Below are positions 62,640-64,000 of a stretch of DNA of 64,000 nt, piece by piece. The number at the start of each line of letters is the position of its first letter. The first letter of the stretch is position 1. This DNA comes from Mesostigma viride (lineage: Eukaryota > Streptophyta > Mesostigmatophyceae > Mesostigmatales > Mesostigmataceae): contig RPFO01000667.1 of the NCBI GenBank assembly GCA_009746045.1, forward strand, positions 3,174,273-3,238,272. The letters are read 5' to 3'. A program made the position numbers and the translations under genes. The notes under the pieces were generated by a model, which worked only from the letters and a program-made list of their open reading frames with translations, was not told the origin of the DNA and did not search any database.

Positions 62640-64000
62640 ATGCAAGCCCATGACGGCGTAGTTTCAAAAGACGAGACCGAACGTCGCGAGCGGTGGGACT
62701 TCGTTGTCGTTGTGTGCCAGTATGTGGTATGTACGCTTCTCACGGTTTCGTGCATCGTCGTCTGGGCGGAAGGGCTGCCGCAGCGCGCCCCGCACGGAGT
62801 TTCCAACCACGCGGCGTCCATGTTGGTCCTCTACGAGCTACCGGAGTACGGGGGGCGACACGTGGCGCTCGATTGCCTGCCGCCTCCCAAGGTGGACTTG
62901 AAAGCCTGGGTTGGCTGGGAGATACGTTCCGTCGGCGTCAAGGCCAACGCCACGGTCGTGCTACGGGTGCCCGACAAGCACGCCCACCGCAAGGACCGCG
63001 ATGCCAGCATCGACGTTGTCCTGCGTGCTGGCGTAGCGGATGTGCTGGACGCTTGGTCCCGCCCGCCCCTGGCCGTGGTCTTTGCGTGCGATGCCCAGCT
63101 GAGCGCACGCCACGCGAGACAGCGCACGTGCCCCCACAGCGGCCGCTGGGCGCTTGTCCCCTGCACACATGGCGGCGCCGAATCGCACACACCAGCTGAC
63201 GTGGCCAACCAGCTTCCAGTGCCCAGCGATGGTGGCAGCGGAGCTACTCCCTCCGACGTGAGCAGAGAACAGCCTTTCACAGAACCAGCGGTGGCGGCTG
63301 ACAGTACCACTGTGCATGCTGTGGCTGGGGACGACTCCCCGGCCGCCCCGGGCCCTGGCTATGTGGCTCGCATCTCCGTGCTCTTCGACACCTCAGGTGG
63401 CGACGGCGGCACGCGCGGGGCGGGGATGCAAGCGGGCCAGCCTGGTGGGACACCCTGGTCCGAGCCGCCCCCTGGCAGGGACGAGCGCGTCCAGCAGATG
63501 CTGGCCCGCGTGGCGCAACTGCCGGCGTCCTCCGCCACTGGCGGGCACCACGCGTGGCTTCCGCCCTCCAAACAAGGCCACCTGGCGAGCCACCCGCTGC
63601 GCAACCACGTCACCAAGCCCGACCCTGGCGCCCCCGTGGGCCCGCACTGCATGGCCGCATGCCCCGCGGTGCTGGGTGGCTATGGCCCGGCACACGCCAG
63701 CTCCCACTCTGTGATGAGTGCGTCGCAAGGTGGACCCCAATTGTACGAAAGCCACGGCCGGGCCGCCCATTGGGGCCTGCTGTCCCGCTGGAGACTCGAG
63801 CGCGGGCCATCTGGGGGTGCTGCCGCCGTGCAGGGCGACCAAGTGGTTGGGTTCCAGTACTCGGGTGACGTCGCCAGCAGCCGGCGTGCGGGCATCGTGC
63901 TTGTCCACTGTGACCGCGACGTGTCCGAGTACCTGGCCCCGCTCTCGTGCTCGTTTGTGCGGCTGTACATCTACAGCAAGTGCCCCAAGACGCCGCCCGT
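62640..64000 (+). CDS. Predicted type II membrane protein, possible glycosyltransferase, open at window end
   Basis: The frame is open from an ATG at 62640 (preceded in frame by a stop at 62577) through the last base, 453 codons, and is markedly GC-rich at third positions. The first ~20 residues are polar and charged (MQAHDGVVSKDETERRERWD), followed by one hydrophobic span (VVVVCQYVVCTLLTVSCIVV) and a long, apparently lumenal region. That is signal-anchor topology, usual for Golgi enzymes. Residues ~70-160 look like a folded domain (VALDCLPPPKVDLKAWVGWE). A Pro/Gly/Ser-rich linker follows, and near the end VHCDRDVSEYL ... VRLYIYSKCP resembles the start of DUF3431-type putative glycosyltransferases. 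That resemblance is from memory and weak. The start could be further upstream if exons precede it. Confidence 0.55.
   Translation, partial: MQAHDGVVSKDETERRERWDFVVVVCQYVVCTLLTVSCIVVWAEGLPQRAPHGVSNHAASMLVLYELPEYGGRHVALDCLPPPKVDLKAWVGWEIRSVGVKANATVVLRVPDKHAHRKDRDASIDVVLRAGVADVLDAWSRPPLAVVFACDAQLSARHARQRTCPHSGRWALVPCTHGGAESHTPADVANQLPVPSDGGSGATPSDVSREQPFTEPAVAADSTTVHAVAGDDSPAAPGPGYVARISVLFDTSGGDGGTRGAGMQAGQPGGTPWSEPPPGRDERVQQMLARVAQLPASSATGGHHAWLPPSKQGHLASHPLRNHVTKPDPGAPVGPHCMAACPAVLGGYGPAHASSHSVMSASQGGPQLYESHGRAAHWGLLSRWRLERGPSGGAAAVQGDQVVGFQYSGDVASSRRAGIVLVHCDRDVSEYLAPLSCSFVRLYIYSKCPKTPP

Overview
The window is eukaryotic nuclear DNA. Genes are split by many GT-AG introns, and about half the sequence is retrotransposons, DNA transposons and tandem repeats. 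The best lineage clue is the C-terminal end of a GID/CTLH-complex RING protein, which follows the land-plant form (PNGYVYS ... CPRT). I therefore favour a green alga or another member of the green lineage, but no species can be named from sequence alone.

Layout. 1-233: last exon of a twin CX9C (CHCH) mitochondrial-type protein. 1.0-10.4 kb: nested retroelement debris, including one LINE with endonuclease and reverse transcriptase. 10.50-12.24 kb: a non-autonomous TTAA-flanked piggyBac-like element. 12.53-22.44 kb (minus): a MAEA/GID9-like E3 ligase subunit in seven exons, whose introns hold three large minisatellites. 23.68-26.06 kb (plus): an unrecognised lysine-rich protein, divergent from MAEA. 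26.3-40 kb: mobile DNA, with an unclassified repeat family (here called X), LINE copies, a hAT element with a BED-type zinc finger, and smaller insertions. 40.56-56.82 kb (plus): a succinate-semialdehyde dehydrogenase (SSADH) in 16 exons. 57.3-58.9 kb: a LINE with clear target-site duplications. 60.1-60.6 kb: a C/G simple-sequence tract. 62.64 kb to the end: a GC-rich open reading frame for a predicted type II membrane protein that runs off the window.

The most unusual signal is shared by three unrelated genes (MAEA, SSADH and the lysine-rich gene). The edges of exons, especially the 5' splice donor with the last 10-35 exon bases, are tandemly duplicated into the neighbouring intron. Some are single extra copies. 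In MAEA they form large arrays: about ten extra exon-6 donors in a 52-bp array, and about seventeen exon-5 donor-like units in an 81-bp array. These introns look seeded by duplication across splice sites, which leaves many decoy donors beside the real one.

A second theme is that several retroelement families end in a small hairpin, with paired arms that differ between families, directly followed by a 4-5 nt repeat tail. Target-site duplications delimit several insertions, including one of only 47 bp that is essentially half the hairpin plus the tail.

The genes have no operon-like relationship. MAEA acts in ubiquitin ligation, SSADH in mitochondrial GABA-shunt metabolism, and the CHCH protein probably in the mitochondrion. 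Exon coordinates were set by hand from reading frame, splice consensus and knowledge of the families; no transcript or database evidence was available.
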